NCBI GenBank assembly: GCA_036013505.1
Contig: CP107851.1
Coordinates: 4,163,501-4,227,500 of the forward strand
Reading direction: 5' to 3'
From: Streptomyces sp. NBC_00510
GTDB lineage: Bacteria; Actinomycetota; Actinomycetes; Streptomycetales; Streptomycetaceae
DNA length: 64,000 bases
The position numbers and the translations under genes are program-made. Of the stretch, positions 40,649-48,986 are shown piece by piece. Each line of letters opens with the position of its first letter. Within the stretch, counting starts at the first letter, position 1. The notes under the pieces were generated by a model. It searched no databases, was not told the DNA's origin, and saw only the letters and a program-made list of their open reading frames with translations.

Positions 40649-41326
40649 GTGCCTTTCCTGTTGCTGATCGAGGACGACGACGCCATCCGAGCGAGCCTCG
40701 AACTCGCCCTGTCGCGCCAAGGCCACCGTGTGGTGGCCGCGGCCACGGGCGAGGACGGGCTGAAGCTGCTGCGCGAGCAGCGACCGGACCTGATCGTGCT
40801 GGACGTCATGCTCCCGGGCATCGACGGTTTCGAGGTGTGCCGTCGCATCCGGCGCACCGACCAGCTGCCGATCATCCTGCTGACCGCGCGCAGCGACGAC
40901 ATCGACGTCGTGGTGGGTCTGGAGTCCGGAGCCGACGACTACGTCGTCAAGCCCATCCAGCCGCGCGTGCTGGACGCCCGCATCCGCGCCGTGCTGCGCC
41001 GCGGCGAGCGGGACAGCACCGACGCGGCCGCCTTCGGCAGCATCGTCATCGACCGCTCGGCGATGACCGTGACGAAGAACGGCGAGGACCTGCAGCTCAC
41101 GCCGACCGAGCTGCGGCTGTTGCTGGAGCTGAGCCGCCGTCCGGGGCAGGCCCTGTCCCGGCAGCAGTTGCTGCGCCTGGTGTGGGAGCACGACTACCTC
41201 GGCGACTCGCGCCTGGTGGACGCCTGTGTGCAGCGGCTGCGGGCCAAGATCGAGGACGTGCCCTCGTCGCCGACCCTGATCCGTACCGTCCGGGGTGTCG
41301 GGTACCGCCTGGACGCGCCGGCGTGA
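40649..41326 (+). CDS. afsQ1: Response regulator AfsQ1
   Basis: 225 residues, same length as S. coelicolor AfsQ1. The OmpR-type receiver has EDDDA (9-12), phospho-acceptor D52 in IVLDVMLPGIDG and Lys in DDYVVKPIQ; the winged helix contains LQLTPTELRLLLELSRRPGQALS and ends RTVRGVGYRLD. It activates antibiotic genes and represses parts of nitrogen assimilation when glutamate is the nitrogen source. GTG 40649 is chosen over an upstream TTG because GGGAGAG lies 9 nt before it. Its stop overlaps the afsQ2 GTG by 4 nt. A consensus AfsQ1 box lies upstream, so autoregulation is likely. Confidence 0.96.
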   Translation: MPFLLLIEDDDAIRASLELALSRQGHRVVAAATGEDGLKLLREQRPDLIVLDVMLPGIDGFEVCRRIRRTDQLPIILLTARSDDIDVVVGLESGADDYVVKPIQPRVLDARIRAVLRRGERDSTDAAAFGSIVIDRSAMTVTKNGEDLQLTPTELRLLLELSRRPGQALSRQQLLRLVWEHDYLGDSRLVDACVQRLRAKIEDVPSSPTLIRTVRGVGYRLDAPA

Positions 41327-42876
41327 GTCAACCGCACCACGAGGACACGACCGGTGACAACACGACGGATCAGCGGCTGAGCGGCTGGAGATCACGGCTG
41401 CTGCGGCTCACCAGCCTGCGGCTGCGCCTGGTCGCCGTCTTCGCCGCCGTGGCGCTGGCGGCCGCCGTGTCCGCCTCCGGAATCGCCTACTGGCTCAACC
41501 GTGACGCCGTGCTGACCCGCGCCCAGAACGCCGCGCTCAACGACTTCCGCGCCTCGATGACCCGCAACGCGGGCTCGCTGCCGCGGCACCCGTCCTGCGA
41601 CAAACTGGCGGACGCCGCGCGCAGCATCGGCACCAGCACGCAGACCTACCAGGTGCTGCTGATCGGCACCGGCCCGGACGGCGAGCGCTGCGCGACCAAG
41701 TCGCAGAGCGACGGCTTCTCGCTGGACGCCGTCCCCGCGACGCTGCGCAAGGCCGTCAGCAAGCGCAACCCCAAGGAGGGCGACCCCGCCGAGTACCACC
41801 TGTACTGGCAGCGGGTCACCCGCAACGGACAGCCGTACCTGGTGGGCGGGGCCAAGGTGATCGGCGGCGGGCCCACCGGCTACATGTTCAAGTCGCTGGA
41901 GGCCGAGCGGAAGGACCTCAACTCGCTGGCCTGGTCGCTCGGCATCGCCACCGCCCTCGCCCTGATCGGTGCGGCGCTGCTGGCCCAGGCCGCGGCCTCC
42001 ACCGTGCTGCGGCCCGTGGCACGTCTCGGCGACGCCGCCAGGAGGCTCGGCGAGGGCAAGCTCGACACCCGGCTGCGGGTCACGGGCACCGACGAACTCG
42101 CCGAGCTGTCAAGGACGTTCAACCGCACCGCGGAGCGGCTGGAGCGACGCGTCGACGAGCTCAGCCAGCGTGAGGCGGCCAGCCGCCGCTTCGTCGCCGA
42201 CATGTCGCACGAGCTGCGCACCCCGCTGACGGCGATCACCGCCGTGACCGAGGTGCTGGAGGACGAGGCGGACTCCCTCGACCCGATGATCGCCCCGGCG
42301 GTGCGGCTGGTGGTGAGCGAGACCAAGCGGCTGGGCGAGCTGGTGGAGAACCTGATGGAGGTCACCCGCTTCGACGCGGGCACCGCACGCCTGGTCATGG
42401 ACGACGTCGACGTCTCCGACCTGGTCACCGCCTGCATCGACGCCCGTGCCTGGCTCGACGCGGTGGAGCTGGACGCGCCGCGCGGCATCATCGCGCTGCT
42501 CGACCCGCGCCGCATCGACGTGATCCTGGCCAACCTGATCGGCAACGCCCTCAAGCACGGCGGCTCGCCGGTCCGCGTCAAGGTGCGGCAGGACGGGGAC
42601 GAGCTCGTCGTCGAGGTCGCCGACAACGGCCCCGGCATCCCGGAGGACGTGCTGCCGCACGTCTTCGACCGGTTCTTCAAGGCGGACGCCTCCCGGGCCC
42701 GTTCCGAGGGGAGCGGCCTGGGCCTGTCCATCGCCCTGGAGAACGCGCACATCCACGGCGGAGAGATCGCCGCGGCCAACAACCCCGGTGGCGGCGCGGT
42801 GTTCACGCTGCGCCTGCCGATGCGCACCGGGGCCGGCCAGGCGGCGGAGACCGAGGAAGGGAACGAGAGCAAGTGA
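41323..42876 (+). CDS. afsQ2: Sensor histidine kinase AfsQ2
   Basis: 517 residues. Membrane helices at about 37-57 and 203-227 flank a 145-residue extracytoplasmic sensor domain with a Cys pair (HPSCDKLA and GERCATKS). HAMP follows, then the His box H296 in VADMSHELRTPLTAITAV, the N box NLIGNALKHGG, and G boxes VADNGPGIPE and GSGLGLSIALENA. It phosphorylates AfsQ1. Overlaps afsQ1 upstream and the lipoprotein gene downstream by 4 nt each. Confidence 0.95.
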   Translation: MSQPHHEDTTGDNTTDQRLSGWRSRLLRLTSLRLRLVAVFAAVALAAAVSASGIAYWLNRDAVLTRAQNAALNDFRASMTRNAGSLPRHPSCDKLADAARSIGTSTQTYQVLLIGTGPDGERCATKSQSDGFSLDAVPATLRKAVSKRNPKEGDPAEYHLYWQRVTRNGQPYLVGGAKVIGGGPTGYMFKSLEAERKDLNSLAWSLGIATALALIGAALLAQAAASTVLRPVARLGDAARRLGEGKLDTRLRVTGTDELAELSRTFNRTAERLERRVDELSQREAASRRFVADMSHELRTPLTAITAVTEVLEDEADSLDPMIAPAVRLVVSETKRLGELVENLMEVTRFDAGTARLVMDDVDVSDLVTACIDARAWLDAVELDAPRGIIALLDPRRIDVILANLIGNALKHGGSPVRVKVRQDGDELVVEVADNGPGIPEDVLPHVFDRFFKADASRARSEGSGLGLSIALENAHIHGGEIAAANNPGGGAVFTLRLPMRTGAGQAAETEEGNESK

Positions 42877-43535
42877 CGCAGCCGTCCCGGGGCGCCGCCC
42901 CGGACGCCCCGGGTCTCCCGTCCGCGGGTGCCGCCCGCCGTCGCCGGCGCGCCCCGCTCCTCATCCTGCTCGGCGTGGTCCTGCTGGCCGGCTGCGGCAT
43001 CCGCACCACCTCGGTGCCAGTGGACGCCGGGCCCGCGCCCTCCCGTGTCTCCTGCGCGGTGCCGGACGAGGAGGCGAGCCCCACGGCGACGGCCTCCGCG
43101 TCGCCGCAGGGCCCGGCCGCCCGGGTGTTCCTGGTGTGCAGCGCCCAGGTGGCCGCGGTGAACCGCTCGGTGCGGACCGGGGGCCTGGACCAGCTGGGCA
43201 TGGCCGTGCTGCTCCTGCGCGAGCTGCAGCGCAAGCCGCGCGGCGGAGAGTCGTCGGCCGGCTTCACCACGGCCGTGCAGGGCGACCTGGCCGTGGAGGG
43301 ACCGCGCCGCGACGACCCGCGCGGATCGCTCCGGCTCAGCGCCCCGCTGGGCGACCTGCCGCCGTTCGCGCTCGCCCAGGTGGTCTGCACGTACGCCGGT
43401 ACGGCCGCGGGCTCCGGCAGCGGCGGGGTGCTCCTGGGCGGCTCCGACGACACCCCGGTGCGCCGCTTCACCTGCACCGGGGACCTGCGCACCGACCCCG
43501 AGGCGGCGGAAACCGCTGGAACCGCCGTGAAGTGA
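42873..43535 (+). CDS. Lipoprotein of the afsQ operon
   Basis: 220 residues. Basic N-terminal region (ARRRRRAP), hydrophobic segment and lipobox LLAGC place it on the outer face of the membrane. Mature part contains four further Cys (VSCAVP, LVCSAQ, VVCTYAG, FTCTGD), which could form two disulfides. The GTG overlaps the afsQ2 stop (GTGA). In S. coelicolor the gene after afsQ2 also encodes a lipoprotein (SCO4905). A role in modulating AfsQ2 sensing is a reasonable inference from gene order but not shown. Confidence 0.85.
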   Translation: MTQPSRGAAPDAPGLPSAGAARRRRRAPLLILLGVVLLAGCGIRTTSVPVDAGPAPSRVSCAVPDEEASPTATASASPQGPAARVFLVCSAQVAAVNRSVRTGGLDQLGMAVLLLRELQRKPRGGESSAGFTTAVQGDLAVEGPRRDDPRGSLRLSAPLGDLPPFALAQVVCTYAGTAAGSGSGGVLLGGSDDTPVRRFTCTGDLRTDPEAAETAGTAVK

Positions 43536-44077
43536 CAGACGTCCTTCCAGGCGTGCGGCGCGACGGCTCTCTCCCGAAAGTGCGCGCGGTGGGCCTGGTA
43601 CTCGCCGCGGTTCATCTGGCTCTGGTGGGGTGGCTGATGCTGCGTCCGCAGTACGTGCCCTGGGTGGACGCCCCCAACCTCCGTCCGTTCGCCTCCATCC
43701 GCTCCGACCTCGCCATGGGGCCCGCGGAGGCGGCCCGCCGGATCGGCGCGGGGCTGGCGCTGCTGGCCCCACTGGGCGTGCTGCTGCCGATGGCCGGCGG
43801 TCGGGTGCGGGTGTCGGCGCCGGGCTCGTTCGCCCGCACGGTCTTCGCGGGGCTGATGATCTCGCTGGCCCTGGAGTTCGTGCAGACCGGGGTGCCGGGC
43901 CAGATCTTCGACGTGGACGCCCTGCTGCTCAACACGGCGGGCGTCGCGCTGGCCCACCTCGCCGTGGTGCCCGCGGCCCGCATGTGGGTGCACCGCCGCA
44001 GCGTCCGCCGGGAGGACCGGCTGACCGGTGCTCAGGGGCGGACCCCGAGGATTCCCAGGGTCGGGATCGCACCGTAG
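43532..44077 (+). CDS. VanZ-family membrane protein
   Basis: 181 residues. GTG 43532 overlaps the preceding lipoprotein stop by 4 nt. Helices at about 16-34, 64-83, 95-115 and 118-140 and the motif NLRPFASIRSD with LEFVQTGVPGQIFDVDALLLNTAGVALAH match the VanZ domain (RxxxxxDxxxNxxG-like). VanZ proteins give low-level teicoplanin resistance in enterococci; in Streptomyces they are common with no known role. Fourth gene of an unbroken overlapping run with afsQ1-afsQ2. Confidence 0.85.
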   Translation: MTDVLPGVRRDGSLPKVRAVGLVLAAVHLALVGWLMLRPQYVPWVDAPNLRPFASIRSDLAMGPAEAARRIGAGLALLAPLGVLLPMAGGRVRVSAPGSFARTVFAGLMISLALEFVQTGVPGQIFDVDALLLNTAGVALAHLAVVPAARMWVHRRSVRREDRLTGAQGRTPRIPRVGIAP

Positions 44078-44161
44078 AGCGACGATTCACGGCGGTATGC
44101 GCTCGTACGGTGATGTCATCGGCCGGAGAGACCGGCCTGGACTCCCGAAGGAGCACCCGCC

Positions 44162-44362
44162 ATGTCCGCACTGGTCCGCCCCCGTCACGGCCGGATGATC
44201 GCCGGGGTCTGCGCCGGACTCGCAGACCGGTTCGGCACCTCCGCCACCACGATGCGTGTGATCTTCCTGCTGTCGTGCCTGCTGCCCGGGCCGCAGTTCC
44301 TGCTCTACCTCGCGCTGTGGCTGCTGCTGCCGGACGAGGGGCGTGCGAAGACCGCCGTGTGA
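44162..44362 (+). CDS. PspC-domain membrane protein
   Basis: 66 residues: MSALVRPRHGRMIAGVCAGLADRFG is the PspC start, followed by one hydrophobic helix (MRVIFLLSCLLPGPQFLLYLALWLLLP). The PspC domain is found in envelope-stress proteins and in fusions to histidine kinases. GAAGGAG lies 8 nt before the ATG. Stand-alone short forms like this are common in actinobacteria. Confidence 0.9.
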   Translation: MSALVRPRHGRMIAGVCAGLADRFGTSATTMRVIFLLSCLLPGPQFLLYLALWLLLPDEGRAKTAV

Positions 44363-44438
44363 CGCCACGGGCCCCGGAACACCTGCGGGCCGCACCCCCG
44401 AGGGGGCGCGGCCCGTCCGGCGTTCGTCCGGGTGGTGC

Positions 44439-44768
44439 TCAGCCGCCGATCGGCAGGCCCTGCAGCGGCAGCTGACCCAGCGGCAACTGGCCGCCGACGG
44501 GGAGGCCGCCGAGCAGGGTGCTCAGGCCCGTGGGGGCGTTCTGCACGCCGGGGACGATGTTGGCGGTCTTCGGCAGGCCGCTGGTCACGGCTCCGACCGG
44601 GACCGACTTCGCCACGTCGGCGACCGGCACGGAGACCGGCAGGGCCGAGGCGTTCGGCAGGCCGAGGTTGGTGTCCGTCGGAGCGGCGGAGGCGACGCCC
44701 GCGGCGGCCCCGACGAAGGCCACGCCCAGCGCGGCGGCACCGAGAGTCTTGACGGTTCCGGTCTTCAT
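44439..44768 (-). CDS. Small secreted protein, unknown function
   Basis: 109 residues. Signal peptide VKTLGAAALGVAFVGAAAGVASA, then a Pro/Gly/Leu-rich chain with loose repeats (SVPVADVAKSVPVGAV, LGGLPVGGQLPLGQLPLQGLPIGG). No Cys. GAGG lies 9 nt before the ATG at 44768. Function unknown; similar in type to the protein at 38385. Upstream 44769-44934 is gene-free and includes the 10-nt tandem GCGGCCGCAC repeated at 44870-44889. Confidence 0.7.
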   Translation of the reverse strand: MKTGTVKTLGAAALGVAFVGAAAGVASAAPTDTNLGLPNASALPVSVPVADVAKSVPVGAVTSGLPKTANIVPGVQNAPTGLSTLLGGLPVGGQLPLGQLPLQGLPIGG

Positions 44769-44934
44769 GGTTGCGATCCTCGTGATGGGGGATGGTGCGT
44801 CCGCCGCGGCACACACGGAACGTGTTCGCGGGATTTCGGAACGTATCGACGGGACGCGGGGCGGTGCAAGCGGCCGCACGCGGCCGCACGCGGCCGGGGC
44901 CGCCCCGCCGCCGCACGGCGGGACGGCCCGGCTC

Positions 44935-46128
44935 TCATCCCTCTTCCGGCGAGGAATCGCTGGCCACGGCGGTGGCGGCGGCCGTCTGGCGGAACAGCCA
45001 CTCGGCCTTCAGCTCCGAGTATCCGGGCTTGATCACGTCATTGATCATCGCGAGACGTTCATCGAAAGGGATGAATGCGGACTTCATCGCGTTGACCGTG
45101 AACCACTGCATGTCGTCGAGCGTGTAGCCGAAGGCGGCCACCAGTTCGGCGAACTCGCGGCTCATGCTCGTGCCGCTCATCAGGCGGTTGTCGGTGTTGA
45201 CCGTGACCCGGAAGTGCAGCCGGCGCAGCAGCCCGATGGGATGTTCCGCGTACGAGGCGGCCGCGCCGGTCTGCAGGTTGGAGGTGGGGCACATCTCCAG
45301 GGGGATGCGCTTGTCGCGCACGTAGTTGGCGAGCCGCCCGAGGGAGACCGTGCCGTCGTCCGCGACCTCGATGTCGTCGATGATGCGCACGCCGTGCCCG
45401 AGCCGGTCGGCGCCGCACCACTGCAGGGCCTGCCAGATCGAGGGCAGGCCGAAGGCCTCGCCGGCGTGGATGGTGAAGTGGAAGTTCTCCCGCTGGAGGT
45501 ACTCGAAGGCGTCGAGGTGGCGGGTGGGCGGAAAGCCGGCCTCGGCGCCCGCGATGTCGAAGCCGACGACGCCCCGGTCGCGGTAGCGGATGGCGAGTTC
45601 GGCGATCTCCTGCGAGCGGGCGGCGTGCCGCATCGCGGTGAGCAGGGCGCCCACCCGGATCCGCCCGCCCGCCTCGCGGGCCCGCCGTTCGCCTTCCCGG
45701 AAGCCCTCGTTGACGGCCTCCACGACCTCGTCGAGGGAGAGCCCGCGTTCGACGTGGAGCTCGGGGGCGTAGCGCACCTCGGCGTAGACGACGCCGTCCG
45801 CGGCGAGGTCCTCGGCGCACTCGGCGGCGACCCGGGTGAGCGCCTCGCGGCTCTGCATGACGCCGACCGTGTGCGAGAACGTCTCCAGGTAACGATCCAG
45901 CGAGCCGGAGTCGGCGGCCTCGCGGAACCAGGTGCCGAGCTTGTCCGGATCGGTCTCCGGCAGGCCGTCGTAGCCCGACGCGCGGGCGAGGTCGACGACG
46001 GTCCCGGGGCGGACGCCGCCGTCGAGGTGGTCGTGGAGCAGCACCTTGGGCGCACGGCGGATCTGCTCGGGCGTGGGGGTGGCCCCCGCAGCGCCCGCGG
46101 GGAAGGGGAGCGTGCTTGAGCTCGTCAT
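44935..46128 (-). CDS. add: Adenosine deaminase
   Basis: 397 residues, zinc-dependent deaminase converting (deoxy)adenosine to (deoxy)inosine, feeding PNP. Motifs: metal-binding LLHDHLDGGVRPGTVVDLA, FTIHAGEAFG with catalytic Glu nearby, GADRLGHGVRI, and NTDNRLMSGTSMSREF, where canonical enzymes have NTDDP; the Asn variant is seen in the actinobacterial subgroup. ATG 46128 lies 6 nt after TATGTT, so a leaderless message is likely, and the CTACGCGCGTAG palindrome sits just upstream of that -10 box. Divergent from a TTA-containing hydrolase gene. Confidence 0.93.
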   Translation of the reverse strand: MTSSSTLPFPAGAAGATPTPEQIRRAPKVLLHDHLDGGVRPGTVVDLARASGYDGLPETDPDKLGTWFREAADSGSLDRYLETFSHTVGVMQSREALTRVAAECAEDLAADGVVYAEVRYAPELHVERGLSLDEVVEAVNEGFREGERRAREAGGRIRVGALLTAMRHAARSQEIAELAIRYRDRGVVGFDIAGAEAGFPPTRHLDAFEYLQRENFHFTIHAGEAFGLPSIWQALQWCGADRLGHGVRIIDDIEVADDGTVSLGRLANYVRDKRIPLEMCPTSNLQTGAAASYAEHPIGLLRRLHFRVTVNTDNRLMSGTSMSREFAELVAAFGYTLDDMQWFTVNAMKSAFIPFDERLAMINDVIKPGYSELKAEWLFRQTAAATAVASDSSPEEG

Positions 46129-46144
46129 TTCCGAAACATACCCC

Positions 46145-46156
46145 CTACGCGCGTAG
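46145..46156. promoter_or_regulatory. Operator candidate CTACGCGCGTAG upstream of adenosine deaminase
   Basis: Perfect copy, 17 nt from the deaminase ATG and 5 nt from its presumed -10 box on the minus strand. Confidence 0.78.
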
Positions 46157-46229
46157 AACTCTTGGATGATGCCGAATATTGACCTCCCGGCCAGGTCGTG
46201 CACACCTTCCCGTCTGCCATGGTTACGCC

Positions 46230-47015
46230 ATGGCTTCGCAAGCTTTACCGGTGCGTGGTGCGCGGTTGGGGAAGAGAGTGACACCGGGTCTGAACCCGGC
46301 GGTACGGCGGGATACGGACGACGAGGCGGTCCGTGCCGCCGTGCTGGTGCTGCCCGGCGGGAGTGCGCTGAGCACCCGTCGGCGCTCCCCCGTGGCCGCC
46401 GCGGCGATGGTGCCGCTGGCCCGCCGGCTGGTGCGGGCAGCGGGCCGCGGAGAGGGCCTGGCCGTGCACGTCGTGCACTACCGCTTCCGCGGCTGGAACG
46501 GCGGTCACGCCCACCCGGCCGAGGACGCGCGGTGGGCGGTCGACGAGGTCGTCCGCCGCTACGGTGACGTACCGGTGTCGCTGGTCGGCATGGACATGGG
46601 CGGCCGCGCGGCGCTGCGCGCGGCGGGCCACCCGGCCGTCAACTCGGCGGTCGCCATAGCGCCGTGGCTGCCGGACGCGCCGGAGCCCGATCCGGTGAAG
46701 CAGCTGATAGGCCGCCACGTCCTGATCGTGCACGGCACGAACGACGACTCCACGCACCCCGACCTCTCCTACCGGCTGGCCGAACGGGTCAAGAAGGTCA
46801 ACCGGGACGTGTGCCGGTTCGAGGTGCACACCGACGGCCATCTGCTCCACGACCACCGGGCCGAAGTCGCCTCCCTGACCGCCGACTTCGTCCTCGGCAC
46901 CCTGCTGGGGCGGTCCTTCGCCCGCCCGGTCGCCGACGCGCTGGCCGCCCCTCCCCCGCTCGGCCTGCGCATGCCCCTGGCCTCGGGTTTCGGACGGTCG
47001 CCCCAACTGCGCTGA
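46230..47015 (+). CDS. Alpha/beta-hydrolase-fold protein with a TTA codon
   Basis: 261 residues. The fold is seen in VLVLPGGSALS (oxyanion strand), SLVGMDMGGRAALR (nucleophile elbow), VLIVHGTNDDSTHPDLS (acid) and TDGHLLHDH (His). The nucleophile position of the usual GxSxG is Asp (GMDMGG), so either Asp is the nucleophile, as in dehalogenases, or the protein is not a serine hydrolase. Codon 6 is TTA (46245-46247), so translation should depend on the bldA tRNA. Divergent from adenosine deaminase. Substrate unknown. Confidence 0.8.
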   Translation: MASQALPVRGARLGKRVTPGLNPAVRRDTDDEAVRAAVLVLPGGSALSTRRRSPVAAAAMVPLARRLVRAAGRGEGLAVHVVHYRFRGWNGGHAHPAEDARWAVDEVVRRYGDVPVSLVGMDMGGRAALRAAGHPAVNSAVAIAPWLPDAPEPDPVKQLIGRHVLIVHGTNDDSTHPDLSYRLAERVKKVNRDVCRFEVHTDGHLLHDHRAEVASLTADFVLGTLLGRSFARPVADALAAPPPLGLRMPLASGFGRSPQLR

Positions 47016-47038
47016 GCGCGGGGCGGCCGCCGCCGGGG

Positions 47039-47884
47039 TCACCCCCCGCGGACCCTCCGTTCGACGAGGTCGGCCACCCGGGTGAACCCGGCCATCTCGT
47101 CCTCGGGCAGGGCGGCGCCAGGACCGGCCGGCACGGCCGACGCGCCCAGGCGGAAGAGCAGGGCGCGCAGGAGCATCTGCGCGCCCTCGGCACCGGGGAC
47201 CGCCGAGTCCACCAGACCGTGCCCGGCGCGGTGGTGGAGCAGGCCGTCGGCCACCACGATCGCGTCGGCGTACGCGACGGGCCGCCAGTACGGCGAGAAG
47301 TCGATGATCGCGGGGGCCCGGCCGACCGCGAAGAGGACGTTCCCCGTCAGGTCGCCGTGGATGAGCTGGTCCCGCGCGTCGACCGGTTCGCGGAGCCGTT
47401 CCATCCTGGTGACCAGCCGCCGGATCTCCGCCGGCGTCACCGCCGGCGCCTCCGCTGTCGGCTCGCCCCAGGCGAGGCGGTCGGCCACCGCCCACGGATG
47501 CCGGTGCGCGTCCAGGCGGCCGGGTCGCGGCACATCGCGCAGTGCCTCGTGGAAGGCCCTGCCCGCGGCCAGCAGGGCGCCCCATCTGCCGGCGGGACCG
47601 GGCTCACCCACCAGGAACTCGGTCGCCGACCATCCTTCGACGACGTGACCACCACCCACGGAGCGCAGGAATCGCGGTACCCGGAAGTCCCGGCGGCCCT
47701 GCAGACGTTCCATCAGCCCCGCGGCCCAGTCGGTCTCCGCGGCGTCGGCGCCCGGCTTCAGCACCGCGCCCGCCACCCGGACGCTGTGCCCCTGGCCTCC
47801 CGCGAGCGGCTCGGGCCGGCCGGAGAGCCCGAAGGCTTCCAGGACATGCGGGGGCGGCAGGGCAGGGTCGGTCGCAGGGGGCAT
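47039..47884 (-). CDS. Aminoglycoside phosphotransferase-fold protein (actinobacterial family)
   Basis: 281 residues. The kinase catalytic loop is LIHGDLTGNVLF (about 175-186), followed by IIDFSPYWRPVAYADAIVVAD with the metal-binding Asp. The N-terminal part (LSGRPEPLAGGQGHSVRVAGAVLKP) is a Gly-rich loop with a possible ATP Lys. It looks like the conserved actinobacterial family TIGR02569 rather than a drug-resistance enzyme. ATG 47884. Target unknown. Confidence 0.8.
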   Translation of the reverse strand: MPPATDPALPPPHVLEAFGLSGRPEPLAGGQGHSVRVAGAVLKPGADAAETDWAAGLMERLQGRRDFRVPRFLRSVGGGHVVEGWSATEFLVGEPGPAGRWGALLAAGRAFHEALRDVPRPGRLDAHRHPWAVADRLAWGEPTAEAPAVTPAEIRRLVTRMERLREPVDARDQLIHGDLTGNVLFAVGRAPAIIDFSPYWRPVAYADAIVVADGLLHHRAGHGLVDSAVPGAEGAQMLLRALLFRLGASAVPAGPGAALPEDEMAGFTRVADLVERRVRGG

Positions 47885-47942
47885 GCCCCGTATCGTCCGG
47901 GACCGGCGGCACTGCGCGCATCCGCGTTCCGGGCCGGCGCCG

Positions 47943-48923
47943 TCAGCCGGGGAGGAGCTGACCGCGCCTGCCGAGCAGGAACTTCTTGAACGCGGCGACG
48001 GGGGCCGTGTCGGGGTGGCCGCCGAGCCAGGCCACGCCGATCTCCCGGACCGCGCGCGGGGCGGTGACGGTGAGCTCCACGACGCCGGGACGCGGCACGA
48101 GCGGGGGCGGCAGCAGGGCCACCCCGAGTCCGGCGGCGACCAGCCCGCGCAGGGTCTCGGCCTCCTCCCCCTCGAAGGCCACCCGCGGGGTGAAGCCCGC
48201 CTCCGCGCAGAGGGCGTCGGTGATGCGCCGCAGCCCGTAACCGGCTTCCAGGCTCACGAACAGCTCCCCCGACGCCTCCGCCAGGCGCACCCTGCGGCGG
48301 GAGGCGAGCCGGTGGTCGGCGGGGACGACCAGCCGCAGCCGCTGCTCGTCGAGGCGCCGGACGACCAGGTCGGGGGCGTCCGGCACCGGTGAGGTCAGGC
48401 AGAGGTCCAGATCGCCCGCGCGCAGCCCGGCGAGCATCGCCTCGCCGTAGTTCTGCACGAGCTGGAAGCGGATCCGCGGATGGTCGGCGCGGAAGGCCCG
48501 CAGCAGGGCCGGTACGGTCTCGGGGCCGAGCGTGTGGAGGAAGCCGAAGGCGACCCGTCCCGACTGCGGGTCGGCGTCGGCGCGTACGGACTCGGCCGAG
48601 CGCTCCACCTCGCCCAGCGCCCGCTCTACCGAGGCGAGGAAGCCGCGGCCCGCGGGCGTGAGCGAGACCGTACGGCCCTGACGCGCGAAGAGCGTGACGC
48701 CCAGGTCGAGTTCGAGCCGGACCATGGCCCGGCTGAGCGTGGACTGGGGCACCCCCAGCTCGCGCGCCGCGCGGGTGACGTGCTCGTGCCGCGCCACCGC
48801 GGCGAACTGGGCGAGCCTGGGGGCCAGGACCGCCGCCCAGGAGGTGCTGTCCAGCTCCGCCCGCGTGTCTGTTGCGTCACGGGACGGTGACAGCGACCCG
48901 GCTGACCTCGCTTCATGCGCCAT
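47943..48923 (-). CDS. LysR-family transcriptional regulator
   Basis: 326 residues. Helix-turn-helix LAQFAAVARHEHVTRAARELGVPQSTLSRAMVRLELDLGVTLFARQGR (about 38-85) and a LysR effector domain (VAFGFLHTLGPETVPALLRAFRADHPRI onwards). The first 35 residues are an extra hydrophilic stretch. GATAAT lies 7 nt before the ATG. Divergent from the MFS gene at 48987 with 63 nt between, the classic arrangement of a LysR activator and its exporter target. TGC-N7-GCA (48947-48959) in the gap could be its site. Confidence 0.9.
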   Translation of the reverse strand: MAHEARSAGSLSPSRDATDTRAELDSTSWAAVLAPRLAQFAAVARHEHVTRAARELGVPQSTLSRAMVRLELDLGVTLFARQGRTVSLTPAGRGFLASVERALGEVERSAESVRADADPQSGRVAFGFLHTLGPETVPALLRAFRADHPRIRFQLVQNYGEAMLAGLRAGDLDLCLTSPVPDAPDLVVRRLDEQRLRLVVPADHRLASRRRVRLAEASGELFVSLEAGYGLRRITDALCAEAGFTPRVAFEGEEAETLRGLVAAGLGVALLPPPLVPRPGVVELTVTAPRAVREIGVAWLGGHPDTAPVAAFKKFLLGRRGQLLPG

Positions 48924-48986
48924 GGGAACGATTATCGCCACTCCGTGCATTGGACGCATGAAACCGGCCCGGCCTAGCGTGAAGGC

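Noticed and set aside
47039..47884. Aminoglycoside resistance gene
   Set aside because: Only the general APH kinase core is present; the sequence fits a conserved actinobacterial family and no resistance context exists.
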